Assembly: GCF_900497805.2 (NCBI RefSeq) | Contig: NW_020940358.1 | Location: forward strand, 27,683,848-27,747,847 | DNA from: Vombatus ursinus | Taxonomy: Eukaryota > Chordata > Mammalia > Diprotodontia > Vombatidae | Direction of reading: 5' to 3' | DNA length: 64,000 nucleotides | Shown: positions 63,584 through 64,000 of the stretch, one piece after another | Layout of the letters: the number at the start of each line of letters is the position of its first letter | How positions within the stretch are numbered: position 1 is the first letter of the stretch | Translations under genes and position numbers: made by a program | The notes under the pieces: generated by a model | What the model was told of the DNA's origin: nothing | Databases searched by the model: none | Seen by the model: only the letters and a program-made list of their open reading frames with translations

Positions 63584-63720
63584 AACTAGGTGGTGCGATG
63601 CTGGGCCTAGAGTCAGAAAAACCTGAGTTCAAATCCAACCTCGGACACTTATTAGCTGTGTGGCACTGGGCAAATCACTTAATCTTGGTTTGCCTCAGTT
63701 TCTTTAAGTGTAAAATGGGA
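63584..63720 (+). repeat. tRNA-derived CORE-SINE, left part
   Basis: 'actaggtggtgcgatgctgggcctagagtcag', 'gtggcactgggcaaatcacttaatcttgg' and 'gtaaaatggg'. It continues at 63869 after the nested SINE. Confidence 0.9.
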
Positions 63721-63865
63721 GGGGCAGCTAGGTGGCACAGTGGATAGAGCACCGGCCCTGAAGTCAGGAGGACCTGAGTTCAAATCCGGCCTCAGACCAA
63801 ACACTTGACACTTACTAGCTGTGTGACCCTGGGCAAGTCACTTAACCCCAATTGCCTAAAAAAGA
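63721..63865 (+). mobile_element. A-tailed tRNA-derived SINE nested in an older SINE
   Basis: ggggcagctaggtggcacag head, 'gaagtcaggaggacctgagttcaaatcc', 'gaccctgggcaagtcacttaaccccaattgcc', short A tail. The target taaaatggg is repeated at 63711-63719 and just after the tail. Its closeness to the general sequence of the family marks it as young. Confidence 0.94.
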
Positions 63866-64000
63866 ATAAAATGGGGATAATAATAGCATCTACCTCCCAG
63901 GGTTGTTGTTGAGGATCAAATGAGATAATATTTGTAAAGTGCTTAGCACGCTTCCCAGCACACAATAGGATAATAAATGATAATAAATTAATAATAAATG
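63866..64000 (+). repeat. tRNA-derived CORE-SINE, right part
   Basis: 'aaaatggggataataatagcatctacctcccagggttgttg', 'ggatcaaatgagataatatttgtaaagtgcttagc', then a 'taataaatgataataaa' tail that reaches the end of the window. Confidence 0.9.

Larger units (their letters stand above)
58200..64000 (-). other. ADA: ADA intron 1 (partial)
   Basis: No sequence encoding the expected MAQTPAFDKPK-like start and no CpG-rich block was found up to 64000. Human ADA intron 1 is also long and holds the T-cell enhancer; I could not recognise an equivalent by eye. Outside the repeats listed, 59820-60680 and 60900-61830 show nothing I can name. Confidence 0.7.

Noticed and set aside
58200-64000. Search for ADA exon 1 and promoter
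   Set aside because: No match to the expected start peptide codons, no CpG-rich stretch and no donor in the right phase were found; most likely beyond the window.

Overview
The window is vertebrate nuclear DNA from a marsupial, probably an Australian one. The evidence is the repeats: tRNA-derived SINEs starting GGGGCAGCTAGGTGG (MAR1/WSINE1-like, some A-tailed with perfect target duplications), hundreds-of-bp MIR/THER1-type CORE-SINEs, many L2 fragments, and L1 copies whose ORF2 C-terminus reads like marsupial L1. Species assignment is inference; the A-tailed SINE type is what points to Australia.

Two protein-coding genes are present, arranged tail to tail. PKIG (protein kinase A inhibitor gamma) is on the + strand: bases 1-38363 look like its long 5' intron(s) or upstream region, the two coding exons are 38390-38537 and 38895-38974 (75 residues), and the 3' UTR runs to poly(A) signals at 39570 and 39974. 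ADA (adenosine deaminase) is on the - strand from 58199 down to a poly(A) signal at 40979-40984. Exons 2 to 11 are all readable, and each has the length I recall for the human exon (62, 123, 144, 116, 128, 72, 102, 65, 130 and 103 bp); the terminal exon is proposed. Exon 1 (about 11 residues plus 5' UTR) is not found and probably lies beyond 64000, so 58200-64000 is intron 1. The same convergent pair occurs at human 20q13.12. The genes do not form an operon; about 1 kb with one SINE and a CA/CT microsatellite separates their 3' ends.

Region by region: 1-19 kb is intron with many CORE-SINEs, two L1 3' fragments (1.8-2.6 and 12.5-13.7 kb) and CR1/L3-like remnants (15.4-16.5 kb). 19-24 kb is rich in L2. 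24.3-25.3 kb has two hAT-type nonautonomous transposons. 25.5-33.2 kb is an L1/HAL1-like block containing a 100-N assembly gap. 33-38 kb has a mariner-type palindrome and two more L2 pieces. 38.4-40 kb is PKIG, 40-41 kb intergenic, and 41-64 kb ADA with SINEs, purine-rich tracts and microsatellites.

Most notable: an old duplication that copied the first 15 bases of ADA exon 6 with about 290 bp of adjoining intron 5 into intron 9; a GC-AG intron in PKIG; a six-unit minisatellite grown from a SINE/LINE tail in ADA intron 1; an uncertain, apparently divergent ADA C-terminus; and a repeated segment on both sides of the assembly gap inside one L1. I saw no retrovirus-like element that I could delimit, no tRNA or rRNA gene, and no prokaryotic-type system.
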